Assembly: GCF_028372415.1 (NCBI RefSeq)
Contig: NC_092875.1
Span: 49,724,771-49,788,770 of the forward strand
Length of the DNA: 64,000 nt
Direction: 5' to 3'
From: Notamacropus eugenii
Taxonomy: Eukaryota > Chordata > Mammalia > Diprotodontia > Macropodidae
The notes beneath the pieces were generated by a model. It was not told the DNA's origin. It worked only from the letters and a program-made list of their open reading frames with translations, and searched no databases. Of the stretch, positions 20,331 to 31,499 are shown piece after piece (the stretch's first letter is position 1; each line of letters opens with the position of its first letter). A program made the position numbers and the translations under genes.

Positions 20331-21654
20331 AGTTTCTTTCATTGGAGCTACTACAGTGAATCACAGGTTCCATGGGTGGGGGAAGGAGAATACATACATG
20401 TAATTATGATTACACAATGACGTATACTTCAATCAGATCACATCCACCCCACTCCAGTGACCCTGAACTACTGCCATTGTCTAAACCCCATTTTCCTTTT
20501 TCCACTGACCCCTCCCTTATTTCCATCTCCATCCACCCACTCTAATCCCATATGCTCTCTGGAATGCCTGCTCCATAAGTAATAAATTAGAATAAATCTT
20601 AAACATTTTCCTATCCTACTTCCATCTTTTTTCATTCCCCTCAAGACCTGAATCTCTCCTGATGGCACAGCTTCCTTGGTCACCCTTTCCATCACCGATT
20701 GCATTTCCACTCATTCCCTGACTCACTGATTGAGGTGTAGGAGTCAGAATATTCTTGGCTTCCCATTGCCACTTTCAGGCTCTCCCTCTATTTCCATCAC
20801 TCAGTAATCTCTCCTTTGAGGTTCATTCAATTCATATTGATGACTCACCCAATCAAGATTCTGGTAGCTGTTGTCCCATGACCTCCAGGACATGCTCCTT
20901 CTTTTCTCAATGAGTTCAGTTCATGGCTCAAAGTCTTTCCTCCCCAATTCCTGTGCTCACACTCCTTTGTGATACTCCCTCAACTACCTTAACCTCCCAA
21001 TTTCTCCATTTATTCATCTCCCATGACCTACTCCTTCACACTCCCACAGCTACACACAGAGATGGCCATGCCTTTGATCTTGTCTTCACACATCCATAAT
21101 CATGAACCTTGAAATCCCCTTGTCAAATCCTTATTTGTTACCATTCTACCTCTCACTCTGCCTTGCAACTAACAACTCTGTTTTTCATTCTCACCACAAC
21201 CTCCAATTCCTCAGCCCCTCATTCCTCTCCCAGGCCATCACCCTTGCACTGACTATACTCTCTTTCCTTCACCCCTTTGACCCCCTGATGAATGTGTTCA
21301 ATTCTCTACTGTCTTCTTCTCTTGAGGGCTTTGCCCCCTATCACCAATCAGGCCCTGCCAAATGCCAGCCTTGGATTACTCCCACCATGTACTGTCTTAA
21401 CTCCTACTCAGGTGTTACTGAATGAAGCTTGAGAAAATCATGAAACCATGGTGACTGGATTCAATACAATCTTATGTTACATAATCTCTGCTGAGCTCTA
21501 ACTATGGCAAGCCAACCTTTCAGACCTCCCCAATCCATTACTATCCCACTCACCACAGTATCTTTTCTAAACCTTTTCATCCCTACTCAAAACTCCCACC
21601 CCCACAGCTCTCCATCCCCCAGTCCTCTCAGCTAAGAAACCTGACTGATATGGG

Positions 21655-22027
21655 TTTTTACATTCATTTATTTATTTATTTTTAGCTGACAACAAACATT
21701 CAGTCCTGCAAGCTTTGGAATTCAAAATTTTCTCCTCCCCCTTTCCCAAGATAGCACGCAATCTGATAGAGGCTCTACATATACATTCACATTAAACATA
21801 TTTTCACATTAGTCATGTTGCATAGAAGAATTATAGCCAATGGAATGAAACACGAGAAAGTAGAAACAAAACAAAACCGAAAAAGAGAGAGAACAAATAG
21901 TATGCTTTGATCTGCATTCAGACTCCTTATTTCTTTCTGTGGGTGTGGATGGCATTTTCCACCATGAACCTTTTGGAGTTGTCTTAGAACTTTGCATTGC
22001 TGAGAAAAGCCAAGTCTTTGATGTTTT
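21655..22027 (-). mobile_element. L1 LINE 3' UTR, antisense, inside L2
   Basis: TTGGAATTCAAAATTTTCTC, CACGCAATCTGATAGAGGCT and GATGGCATTTTCCACCATGA are the reverse of the L1 3' UTR words seen at 1036-1800 and 28.2 kb. The L2 sequence resumes almost seamlessly on both sides. Confidence 0.8.
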
Positions 22028-22640
22028 ACTGGGGAAAAAATGGGCCATTCCCAGAAAGTTCCCTTTTCTCCTGTCTTCTCCAATGCCATCTGTCACTCTT
22101 TCCTCCTTTAACCTTATCTCACAGGAAGAGCTAACCCTTCTCCTAGCCAAGGCAAATCCCCCTATATGCACAAGTGACCATTCCATCTCATCTTCTCCAG
22201 AAGATGGTCCCTCTACCATCCCCACTCTGTCACTTATCTTTAATCTCTTCTTGTCTATTGGCCACTTCCTTACAATCTATGAATCTACCCATGTCTCCCC
22301 ATTTCTCAAAAAAATCTCGATCTCTCCATCCTCTCTAGCTCTGTTCTTTTATCTCTTCTCTCTTTTATGGCTAAACTTCTTGAGAAGACCATCTACCATA
22401 GGTGCCTCATTTCTTTCCTCTCACTCTCTTTTTAACTCTTTCCAATGTTTTCCAACCTCATCACTCTACTGTGAGTGTCTCTCCAAAGTTTCCCATGATC
22501 TCTTAGCTGCCAAATCCAATGACCTTTTCTCAGTCCTCATCCTTCTTGATCCTTCTCCAGCCTTTGACACTGTCAATCAACCTCCTCTCCTTGGGACTCT
22601 TTTCCCTCTGGGTTTTAGGATAGCCCTCTCTCCTGGTTCT
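22028..22640 (+). pseudogene. L2 ORF2 reverse transcriptase remnant
   Basis: A partly open frame carries an L2/CR1-type reverse transcriptase segment. The palm motif A reads LDPSPAFDTVNQ (near 22548-22583), where active L2 copies have LDLSAAFDTVDH. The long frame 21939-22811 (290 codons) starts inside the antisense L1 and is therefore a chimera rather than a gene. Catalytic motif C is missing because the C-terminal ORF2 portion is deleted. Confidence 0.75.
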
Positions 22641-22974
22641 CCTCTGACCTATCTGACCATTCCTCTGTCTCCTTTGCTGAATCTTTATTCACATCCCCAT
22701 AGTCGCTGGCCCCCACAGCTGAAAGGTTCTCCATCCTCATCTCCACCTCTAGCTTCCCTGTCTTCCTTCTCATCCCACCTTCTGCAAGAAGCCTTTTCTG
22801 ATCTGGCCTAATGCTAATGCCTTCCCCTGAGATTACCCCCCATTTGTCCTGTACATACGTATATTAGTTTGTGCTTAATTGTTTGCATGTTGTCTTCGTC
22901 ATTAGATGTGAGCTCTTTGAAAAAAGGGACTGGTTGGGTTTTTTTTTCCCTTTCTTTGTATCCCTATTTCTACC

Positions 22975-23255
22975 TACAGGCTTCCTTTAAGACTCGGTTC
23001 AAATGTGACCTTCTCCAAAAACTCTATCTTGGTCCCTTCTCCCTCATGCCCCTAACTGATACCTACTCTCTGAGATGGCTCCCACTGACAATGTATGTAT
23101 CTTGTATGGACACAATTGTTTCCAGGTTGTTTCCTCCAACATGGCATGAACTCCTTGACAGAAGAAACTGTCTTTTGCCTCTCTGTACGAGTGCATAGCA
23201 CTGTGCCCAGAACATAGTAAAAACTTCATAAGGGATTGTTGACTGACTAAATGTG
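22975..23255 (+). mobile_element. Second L2-type 3' end
   Basis: Another L2 terminus follows directly: TGTGACCTTCTCCAAAAACT, AACTCCTTGACAGAAGAAAC and ATAGCACTGTGCCCAGAACA. It is either a separate insertion or a tandem end. Confidence 0.65.
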
Positions 23256-23700
23256 CTCAGAGATAGTGACCTCAGGTTACTGGGATCAGTTTGCCGGGGG
23301 ATAGGAGGAGTACCTAGCTAAGTCTTGCTTTCTATTCCCCAGCAGGCAGAAGCTCCTCTGCAGCAGGTCTGGATGGGAAAACATCCCCAGAGTCCCATAA
23401 AAGGGGGAGAGAAATAGGGAAGATGGAAGGCAAGGGAACACCAGACTCCAAGTGACCCAGGGAGCTGGAGGAAGAGGAAAGAAAAGGAGAGGGAAGAAAG
23501 ACAAAAGCCAAGGCCTACTTCTCTCCACTCGCCTCACTTCCTGGCCATCAGAGGATTATGACTCTAGAGCAAGAAGGGACCTCAGAAAGCCCCTTCATTT
23601 CAGAGATAAGGGAACTGAACACCCAGTAAGATGCTTTCCTGATTTCCCGGGTTATTAACATTCTATCCCTTTTGAAACTACATTTTATTATTAGTATAAA
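23256..23700. other. Unique sequence with a short MIR piece
   Basis: Mostly unrecognised; 23555-23640 holds a MIR-like AAGGGACCTCAGAAAGCCCC, then AGATAAGGGAACTGAA. Confidence 0.35.
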
Positions 23701-23714
23701 TTTTATAACTGTAC

Positions 23715-23890
23715 ATAGGAGCTAGAGTTGGAAAGGACCTCAGAATTCATCTGGTTCCACCACTCCCCTCATTTTATAGATAAGGAAATTAGGACCAGAA
23801 AAGAGAGATGACTTCACTAAGGTCACACAGGTAGGTCAATGCCCCAGGTGGGATTTGAATCCATACGTTCTAGTGAAAGACCTCGCATGC
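23715..23890 (-). repeat. MIR-type CORE-SINE
   Basis: GAGTTGGAAAGGACCTCAGA, ATAGATAAGGAAATTAGG and GTCACACAGGTAGGTCAATG in order on the reverse strand. Confidence 0.7.
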
Positions 23891-25020
23891 TAACCTAACC
23901 CAACCTTCCTCTGCTGTCATGGCAGACATGCTCTGGGAACTCAGCAGGGGTCAGTCTTTGGGATAACTACAATAACTGAGGGGCTGCATGGGCCCTTAGA
24001 AGGAAGGTTACAGGGCTCTTCAAACTCCCCTTATTAACTACTAGGCCAGACTTCCCTCTGGGTCCCTGGGTCTCCAGACCAGATCTGAGCATGCTCCACT
24101 TCCTGAATTCGGTTTTATTTTCTGTTCCACTGAGAGGTTTCCTGGCCTTTTCCCCATTTCATGAAGTTTCCAATATGGTGTCATGAAGATTCTCTTCAAG
24201 TGGTAACTAGGATGGCATGAACGGGACTTTGCCTCAGGGAACCAACATTCAGAGAAGCATTCCTCCTCTCCCTGAAGGGGAGGGCATCCCTGTAGCAACT
24301 GCCACCTCTCCTCCTCTGCACCACCCCAGGGGCCCTCCTGCAACTGGTTTTTGTCACAGGGAACAATGTTCAGCCCCATATTCCCAGGCTCAGGACTCTG
24401 GAGACCCTGGTGCTGACATGAAGGGCCAGGAGTGAGTTTCTTCAGCCTTGAACTTAGAAGGGTTGGACGCCAGGCTCCTTTCTCATTCTCTGGATGCCAA
24501 AACCCACAAACCAGAAGTTTTCTCTCTGAATCAAAGCTTAAAGAAAAAATGATGCAAGGTGAGGGCGTTCACATGGGGTTTCTCTCAGCTGAGAAAACAA
24601 ACTGAATGGAACTGTAACAGCTCTGGAGAATGTTTCATCCCCCTCACCTGGGAGCTTTCGGCAGGAAACATGCGGCCCTTTCTGATTCATTTTCTTTTTT
24701 TCTGTCTTGAAGGAGGAAATCATCTAAGAAAAGTTTCTTTCTAATGCCTTTCCTTCCAATGGAGGCAGGAGGGGAAGGCAGTCCCCAGGGAGGCCTGCCA
24801 TCCTGGCACTGTTAGCGGAGGAGGAGACAGCCTAGTTACAGATAGTGGCGAGCCTACCCCCTCCAGTCAAGGCACAACATTAACGAGGGGACCCTGGAGC
24901 ACTAACATTTGGGGCAAACATACTCCATCCTTTCCTATGCCCCAAAATCCTCTCTTGAGGTCCTCACGGAGCCACCTCTAGGGTCCTATTATTGAGGTGT
25001 CCTTCTCTCAATACAGTTTC
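23891..25020. other. Repeat-poor sequence; candidate block 24540-24760
   Basis: About 1.1 kb without recognised repeats. A reverse-strand frame of 112 codons (24041-24379) has low complexity and no domain. The part 24540-24760 is the most even in composition and is a candidate for conservation testing. Confidence 0.3.
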
Positions 25021-25024
25021 ACTA

Positions 25025-25195
25025 TATAATGGTAAGAACGCTCAATTTAAAGTCGCAGGGCTTGAGTCCAAAACCCAGGAATGTCTTTCTAGTACTTGTG
25101 TGTCATTGGCGAAGTCAAGAGGACCACTCTGAGCCTCTATTTTCTTCTCTATTAAGTGAAAAGGTCCCTTTCAGTTCTACATCTAAGATTCCATT
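25025..25195 (+). repeat. MIR-type CORE-SINE
   Basis: Head and core are degraded, but TGAGCCTCTATTTTCTTCTC and AAAGGTCCCTTTCAGTTCTA are clear. Confidence 0.65.
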
Positions 25196-25384
25196 ACTTT
25201 GACCACCTGGATTTCATCAAGGTGAGATACCAACGTATTCTTGCACTGAGGGAGAGTTTTCTCTCCTGACCTTGATACCATATCTTCCCTGGAGGAGACC
25301 TGATTAGCAGTAATATCCTGAGGTTTCTCCCTACAAGGACCTTCCTGATGGTTCTGTCTAACCATCACAAATCAGTGACCCAAG
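25196..25384. other. Unclassified sequence
   Basis: No repeat recognised. Confidence 0.25.
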
Positions 25385-25580
25385 GTTATAGGAACATAGA
25401 TGTATAGAGGAGAGGGACCTTAGGGGTCAGAGTCCAACACTTTCATTTTACAGATCAGGAAAAAGAGAGGTCAAAGAACTTGTCCTTGTCAAGTGATTTG
25501 CCCAGGGTCACACATCTGGAACCCATCAGAAGCAGGATTTGCACTCAGATCTTCCTGATTGTGGCCCTCTAGACACTGTG
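25385..25580 (-). repeat. MIR-type CORE-SINE
   Basis: GAGGGACCTTAGGGGTCAGA, CATTTTACAGATCAGGAAAA and GATTTGCCCAGGGTCACACA in order. Confidence 0.75.
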
Positions 25581-25999
25581 CACCTAGTCTCTCAGTTCAT
25601 AGAGCCTTATGTCCCCTGGTCCCAACTGATTTTTCTCCAGGTACTGGAATTCCTAGCTATGGTTCTGCCTCTGAGCAAAATATTCAGGAATGGGTCAGGA
25701 AGAAATAGGAAGAGGATGTACCCCATTTGGCTGTAGCCTCTGTAGGCCCAGCCAGAGCAGGAGGGATGGGCTGTCAGTCAGAGCTGGACTGTGTTGAAAG
25801 GATTAAAGATCATTCTGAAGAGTGAAGTCACATCCTAGATCTAAGAGCCAGGAGATCAAGTCCCGGAAAAGAGTTTAAGCCTTAAGCTCCTTCCTTTAGC
25901 TTGGGGGGAGGGCGTGTTGCACAGGAGACTGAACCCTAGCTTGACTCATGCCTGGGAAGAGAGGGGCAGCCTTCCTGACCAGGAGGCTGCCAGGAAACA
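25581..25999. other. Unique sequence
   Basis: No repeat or gene recognised. Confidence 0.25.
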
Positions 26000-26200
26000 G
26001 TGAGGAGGAATACAATATAAAGTCAAAGGAGCCAGGTTCAAATCCCTGCTCTGACATTCCTCACTTCTGTGACCTTTGTCAAGTCCCTGAACTGAGGCTT
26101 TCTGGATCTTAGTTCTATCATATGTGGAATGGGAGGATTGGATCCCACAACCTCTAAGGTCCCTTCCAGCTCTCAATCTAGGATTCTGGGATTTCTTTTC
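26000..26200 (+). repeat. MIR-type CORE-SINE, well preserved
   Basis: AGCCAGGTTCAAATCCCTGC, TTCTGTGACCTTTGTCAAGT and CTAAGGTCCCTTCCAGCTCT in order. Confidence 0.8.
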
Positions 26201-26275
26201 CTCTGGAAGCTCCTTAGTGAGCTATAATATTTTTTTTTTCTGACCAGAATGGGTTCTAGGCTATACTCTATGTGA

Positions 26276-26455
26276 GTAATGGTTCTGAACCTGAGAGTTC
26301 TGTGAACTTGCCTGTTAAATGCTTTGATAACTGTATGGTATTAGGGTTGGTTTCCTTTATTTTACACATTTACAAACATGATATTGAGATTGCATCCACA
26401 GATTTAGCCAGCAGTCAAAGGGATCCAGGAGGAAAACTAGGTTAAGAATTCCTGG
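26276..26455. mobile_element. Short hAT-like DNA transposon (MITE)
   Basis: The left end reads AATGGTTCTGAACCTGAG and the right end AGGTTAAGAATTCCTGG, approximate inverted repeats of the CAGG-TTCTTAACCT type seen in MER5/Charlie-like elements. The middle is AT-rich and non-coding. The 8-bp target duplication is not clear. Confidence 0.5.
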
Positions 26456-26639
26456 ACAAGAGAGTGTCAGGATATTTGATATAATGAGCATCCATTAGGT
26501 AAGAAGATCAGAATATCTAAGAAAATGCAATGGTTTATGGGAACTGAGGAATCTAGAATGGGGAAAGAGCAGCCACAACCCTTCTAACCTTGGAGTATTT
26601 CAGGAGGAGAGTCAGACAGTCACAGTTAAGGGGTAAAAG
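26456..26639. other. Unclassified sequence
   Basis: Nothing recognised. Confidence 0.25.
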
Positions 26640-28350
26640 GAGATAAAAACAAAGTCAGGGAAAAACTAATAACAGAATTCATCTGGAAGAACAAAAGGTC
26701 AAGAATAGATTGATCAAGGGATTGATCACCATAAATGTGAAGGAAGGTGGCCTAGCCATACCAGATCTCAAACTGTAGTACAAAGCAGTAATCACCAAAA
26801 CAAGATGGTACTAAGAAATAAAATGGTGGATCAGTGGAATAATATAATACACAATACATAGTAGTCAACCAATCATAGGGATCTAGTGTTTGGTAAACCC
26901 CAAGATCCAAGTTTTTAAGACAAGAACTCACTATTTGACAAAAACTGTTGGTACAACCTGAAAGCAATTTGGCAGAAACTACATATAGACCAACATCTCA
27001 CACCACATACCAAGGTAAGGTCAAAATGGGTACATGATTTAGACGTAAAGGGTGATACCATAAGCAAATTAGGGGAGCATGGAAAAGTTTATCTCTCATA
27101 TCAATGGATAAAGGAAGAATTTATGACCAAACAAGATATAGAGATGATTATGGGATGTGAAATGGATAATTTTGATTACATTAAATTTAAAAGGTTTTGT
27201 CAAACAAAACCAGTGCAGCTAAGATTAGAAGGAAAGCAGAAAACTGGGGGTTTACAGAAGGTTTCATTTCTCAAATATATAGAAAACTGAGTTAAATTTA
27301 TAAGAATATGAGTCATTCCCTAATTGATAAATAATCAAAGTATATGAACAGGCACTTTTCAGATGAAGAAATCAAAACTATCTATAATCATAGAAATAAT
27401 GCTCTAAATTACTATTGGATAGAGATATACAAATAAAACAACTCTGAGGTACCACCTCACACCTATCAGATTGGCTGGTACAACAGAAAAGGAAAATTAC
27501 AAATGTTGGAGTGGATATGGGAAAATTGGAACACTAATGCACTATTGATGGCATTGTGAACTAATGCAACTATTCCCGACAGTAATTTGGAACTATTCCC
27601 AAAGGGCTATATAACTATGCACACCCTTTGATCTAACAATAGCATTACTAGGTTTGCATGCCAAAAAGGTTTTTTTTTAATGGAAAGGATCTATATATAC
27701 AAAAGTATTTATAACAGCTCTTTTTGTGGTGCAAAGAATTGGAAATTGAGGGGGTATCCATCAATTGGGGAATTACTGAACAAATTGTGGTATTATGTTT
27801 GACGATATACTTTTGTGCTATAAGAAATGACAAGCCAGAGGATTTCAGAAAAACCTGGAAAGACTTACATGAACCGATGCAAAGCAAGGAAGACACTACA
27901 CACTCATAACAGTGTTATATGATGATCGATTGCAAATAATTTATGATGAAAAAATGCTATCCATCTCCAGGGAAAGAATTGATAGAGTCTGAATAAAAAT
28001 TGAAGACCACTGTTTTTTCGGGGGGGGGGGGGGGGGCTTGTTTTCTTTCACAACATGACTAATGTGGAAATATGTTTTGCATGACTGCATATGTATAACA
28101 TATCAAATTGCTTGCCGTCTTAGGAAAGGGAAGGGGTACAAAGGAGAGAGAGAACTTAGAACTTAAATTTTTTTAAATGAATGTTAAATAATGTAGAAAT
28201 ATGTTTAATATGATTGTACATGTAAAGCCTATATCAGATTTCTTGCTGTCTTGAGGAGGGAGGGAGAAAAAAATTTGGAACTCAAAATCTTGTAAAAGTG
28301 AATGTTGAAAATTATCTTTACATGTAATTGGAAAAAATAAAATACTATGA
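26640..28350 (+). mobile_element. L1 LINE, ORF2 C-terminal region and 3' UTR
   Basis: It starts in the ORF2 C-terminus (LITEFIWKNKRSRI near 26665) with a degraded YKAVITKT-type phrase, then runs through SDEEIKTIYNHRNN and the GYPSIGELLNKLWYYV module to the 3' UTR. Frames are broken by many stops. The UTR end is present twice in tandem (28059-28190 and 28191-28345), and a 17-bp G run precedes it. Confidence 0.85.
28020..28036 (+). repeat. Poly-G run
   Basis: Seventeen consecutive G in the L1 3' UTR. A second G run (15) lies at 60504-60518 in the HAL1-like copy. Run lengths may be affected by sequencing error. Confidence 0.9.
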
Positions 28351-28379
28351 ACGTTCAAAACTGTTTTGACATGTAATTG

Positions 28380-28990
28380 GAAAAATATTTTTAAAAATGA
28401 GTCAAGGACAGTCTAGGAAAGATGACCATAGCCTTCCTAGGTCTGCCCTGCCTGGCTTCCTTCTACTCCAGACTGACTTATCACTAATAAAAGGTACTAT
28501 TGGACCCCAGCTGGTCTCTAATGGCTGGATCTGGGGCTGGGTTACACTGAGAGAAGGGATTCTCCATGTGGTCTGGTGAGCTTGGGGAAATTCCAGAAAA
28601 CCCAAACAGCCCAGATGAGGGCCCTCCCCAGCCCAACCCCCCAGGGAGCTGTGAGGCTCAAGCCCTGGAGAAGGCACAATGTTCTCCCTGCAGGGAGCAG
28701 GGCCAGGACTCAGCTGGCAAAGCCAGCTCCTGGCTTCATTGAAGGATTAATTCTTTACAAGGCCCTTCTTTGTGTTGGAGTGATTCTCATTAAACGCACA
28801 GGAGGCTGACATGTGAAGCCAGCCTTGCTCATCAGAGAGGTCCCCAGCACCAAACAAAATAAGGCTTTGGGGGCAAAGAAGTCTCTTAATGAGGGAAAAT
28901 GCATACAGCAGCCCTGAGAACCTGGGGTTCCTTCCGGATGCTACAGACTTGCAGAGCTAAGCAAGCAGGACAGCTGGAACTCAGGGGAGT
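28380..28990. promoter_or_regulatory. Candidate conserved non-coding block
   Basis: Repeat-free. The part 28730-28920 has even composition and TAAT-bearing words (GAAGGATTAATTC, CTCATTAAACGC, CTCTTAATGAGG). No coding potential is visible. Regulatory status is inferred only from lack of repeats. Confidence 0.25.
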
Positions 28991-28994
28991 CAAT

Positions 28995-29110
28995 TCAGTA
29001 AAGATTGATCAAGTGCCTACTAAATGCAAAGCACTTTCCCCCTCTGATATGTGATTTTGTTGGTATAGGAAACAAGTATTTGTTAAGCACCTACTATGTG
29101 CCAGGCTTAG
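28995..29110 (-). mobile_element. L2 LINE 3' ends, two antisense pieces
   Basis: GATCAAGTGCCTACTAAATG and GTTAAGCACCTACTATGTGC are two reverse L2 termini about 70 bp apart. Confidence 0.6.
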
Positions 29111-29209
29111 GGAACTCCTGGTATGGCTTCTCCCTCCACAGATGCAGGTTGGCAATCCATGTATCATTAGTGTTGTGAGAGCTGCCGGGGGCACACAGAT
29201 TTTAAGTGA

Positions 29210-29445
29210 AGCATCTGGGTGATCTTTCCTGATCCCTCTTTGCTTTTCCTCTGTGCATTATTTCCTCTTTGTCCTTTGTTAATATACAGTTTGTTTGCAC
29301 TCAGTTGTCCACTTGTAGTCTCTCCCATTAGACTTTAAATTCTCTTCGGGCAGGGATTGTCTTTTACTGTTTTTTTTTTTTTTTGGTATCCTTAGCACTT
29401 AGCTTCTGCCTGCGCATAGTAAACTCCAACGTTTATTGACTTACA
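29210..29445 (+). mobile_element. L2 LINE 3' UTR
   Basis: CCATTAGACTTTAAATTCTC, GGGCAGGGATTGTCTTTTAC and AGTAAACTCCAACGTTTATT are the L2 terminal words, with a T run in the middle. Confidence 0.8.
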
Positions 29446-29584
29446 ATCAGCTAATAGGATACAACACGCAAACAGATAAATAAATAAGGGATTTTCAATA
29501 ATACAAGTTACTAGGAACTATGTATTTATAATAATACAAGAAACAGGAACAAAGAAGACCAGGAAAGACATCCTAGAGGAGGTG

Positions 29585-29715
29585 GCCAACACTTACTCAC
29601 CTTGAGACCTTGAACAAATCAATCAGTCTCTGCGCCTCAATTTTCTAATCTGTAAAATGACAGTTGGACTTGATGACCTCTCCTACCAATTCTAAATCTG
29701 GGATCTTATGATCCT
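29585..29715 (+). repeat. MIR-type CORE-SINE 3' half
   Basis: GCCTCAATTTTCTAATCTGT and GACTTGATGACCTCTCCTAC are in order. Confidence 0.7.
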
Positions 29716-29732
29716 TCTGCACCTTGTAGGCA

Positions 29733-30065
29733 AAAGGAATGGGTAGCTAGGTGGCAAACACTGGGTCTGGAGTTGGGAAGACCTGAGTTCAAATCCAGTC
29801 TCAAACATTTACGAGCTGTGTAACCTTAACCCTGTTTGCCTCAGTTTCCTCATCTGTAAAATCAGTTGAGAAAAGGAAATAGCAAACCACTCCCATATCT
29901 TTGCCAAGAAAACTATATGACCCTGTGTAAGTCACTTAACCCTGTTTGCCTCAGTTTCCTCATCTGTAAAATGTGCTGGAAAAGGAAATGACAAACCACT
30001 CCCATATCTTTGCCAAGAAAACCCCAAATGGAGTTACAAAGAATTGGACAGGACTGAAACAACTG
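29733..30065 (+). mobile_element. tRNA-headed SINE with internal tandem duplication
   Basis: Head GGGTAGCTAGGTGGCAAACA; the core and tail are present twice (29826-29914 and 29936-30024, offset 110 bp), then the tail ends GGACAGGACTGAAACAAC. The second unit retains the GTCACTTAACC word that the first has lost. Confidence 0.85.
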
Positions 30066-30550
30066 ACAATACAGGAGAGAGGAAGTGAGAGGCAAGCAAC
30101 TTGAAGTCAAGGTCTTTTCTTTCATTCCCTACAAGGCAACCTTGAGCAAGTCCTGGATTGATGTCCCAGCTCTGCTCCTCACTATGTGGGACTGAAGAAG
30201 TCACCTGACTTCCCCTCATTAGCCTAGTCCAGGGATATGATTAGAGCACAGCTCCCTAGCATTCCTCTGCTCTGCTCCAGGAACCCTTCAGGATGCCTTC
30301 AGAACCCACCTAGTACCAGGACCATCGTTGAATTAACCTGACTTAAAGAGCTATAGGTAGACTCCAAAGCAGAAGAAAAGACTGAAGCCCCTTGGTTTTC
30401 AGATCAAATCCCCAGAAAAGACTGGCTCTCTGTCCTAGTCAGGAGAGAAATTACTAACCCCTTCCCATAGCTCTGCTCCCTGCCTTAACCAAGACAAGCC
30501 TGAAAACAGTGAATTCTGGGTTCTCCTTGTTCTCCTCTCTTCAGGCTGCT
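30066..30550. other. Unclassified sequence
   Basis: No repeat recognised with confidence. Confidence 0.25.
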
Positions 30551-30785
30551 TTAGAGGCAGCTGGTGGTACAGTAGATAGGACCCAGGGTCAGGAAAACCT
30601 GAGTTCAAATCCAGTTCAAGCTCATAGCTGTGTGACTCTGGACAAGTCTCTATTTGCCTCAGTTTCCTCAACTCTAAAATGGGGAAAATAATAACACCTC
30701 CATCCCAGGGTTGTCATGAGGATCAAATGAGACAATACTTGTAAGAACCATTTAATACAGTGCCGCACACATATAAGGTGTTTAC
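30551..30785 (+). repeat. MIR/THER1-like CORE-SINE, nearly full length
   Basis: Head GAGGCAGCTGGTGGTACAGT, box-B-like GAGTTCAAATCC, core CTCAGTTTCCTCAACTCTAA, GGGTTGTCATGAGGATCAAA and tail CAGTGCCGCACACATATAAG. Confidence 0.85.
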
Positions 30786-31495
30786 TTTCTTTTCCTAATT
30801 TTTTTTTGAAAGAAAGTTTGGAGTGGCTTCTGTTGGATGTGAGATAAAGACTCTCTTAGAGAGGAATAAAAAGGATTACTTTAATGAGAGCTGAGTTGAA
30901 GGTGGATAACATAGATTTATAATCCATAGGTGTGAAACTTTCTCCAGTCCCCTAGAGCAGTCCATGAGTGGGAGGGGAGGAGGCAAGAAATGGTTATAAT
31001 CCAGGACTGGGGTTTGGCTCTGAATGAGCTGCTACCAGACCAGGTGGAGGGGTTTGGCAGCAGAGGACATCGTGGAGTTGATTTGGTTAACTGCAGGGTC
31101 AGGCTTCCCAGAGTCAATTGATAAATTTTCAGTCAGCCTTTACACCTCAGAAATCTTCAAGGTTCTAAATCTGGACTTGATTTATTGCTTCCTTGATCAT
31201 CTAGATTTAAGAAATTGATGGAGGAAATGTGGATAGGGCAGATTCAAGTTAAAAGTGTCTCCTGCTTTTCAAAAAGCAGCGAATTATTAAACAGGTACCA
31301 CGGAAACCAGCTCACCCCTGTAGGAAAGGGAGGGCAAGGGTAATGACCTGAGAAATTACTAAGGAGTGAGGAAATTGGAATTCCCAATAAGGGTAAAGAA
31401 TAGATTTAGGAGGCCTGTGGCTTAGGGAGAGAGATAGAATAAGAAATGATTAGCAGCTAGTGGTCGCATGAGCCCCAATTTCCCTACAGAAGTAG
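30786..31495. other. Repeat-poor sequence
   Basis: About 700 bp with no recognised repeat, gene or RNA. Confidence 0.3.
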
Positions 31496-31499
31496 AAGG

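Larger units (their letters stand above)
20420..22975 (+). mobile_element. Long L2 LINE copy split by an antisense L1
   Basis: The left half (20420-21652) follows the L2 endonuclease/linker order (GGATTACTCCCACCATGTAC near 21373, CCTCTCAGCTAAGAAACC near 21625). The right half resumes at about 22028 with the linker and reverse transcriptase region. It then skips most of the ORF2 C-terminus and ends in the 3' UTR (TTGTTTGCATGTTGTCTTCG, TTAGATGTGAGCTCTTTGA). Stops and deletions make it non-functional. The L1 insertion shows that this L2 copy was in place first. Confidence 0.8.

Noticed and set aside
21939-22811. 290-codon open frame as a possible gene
   Set aside because: It starts in an antisense L1 3' UTR and runs into decayed L2 reverse transcriptase sequence.
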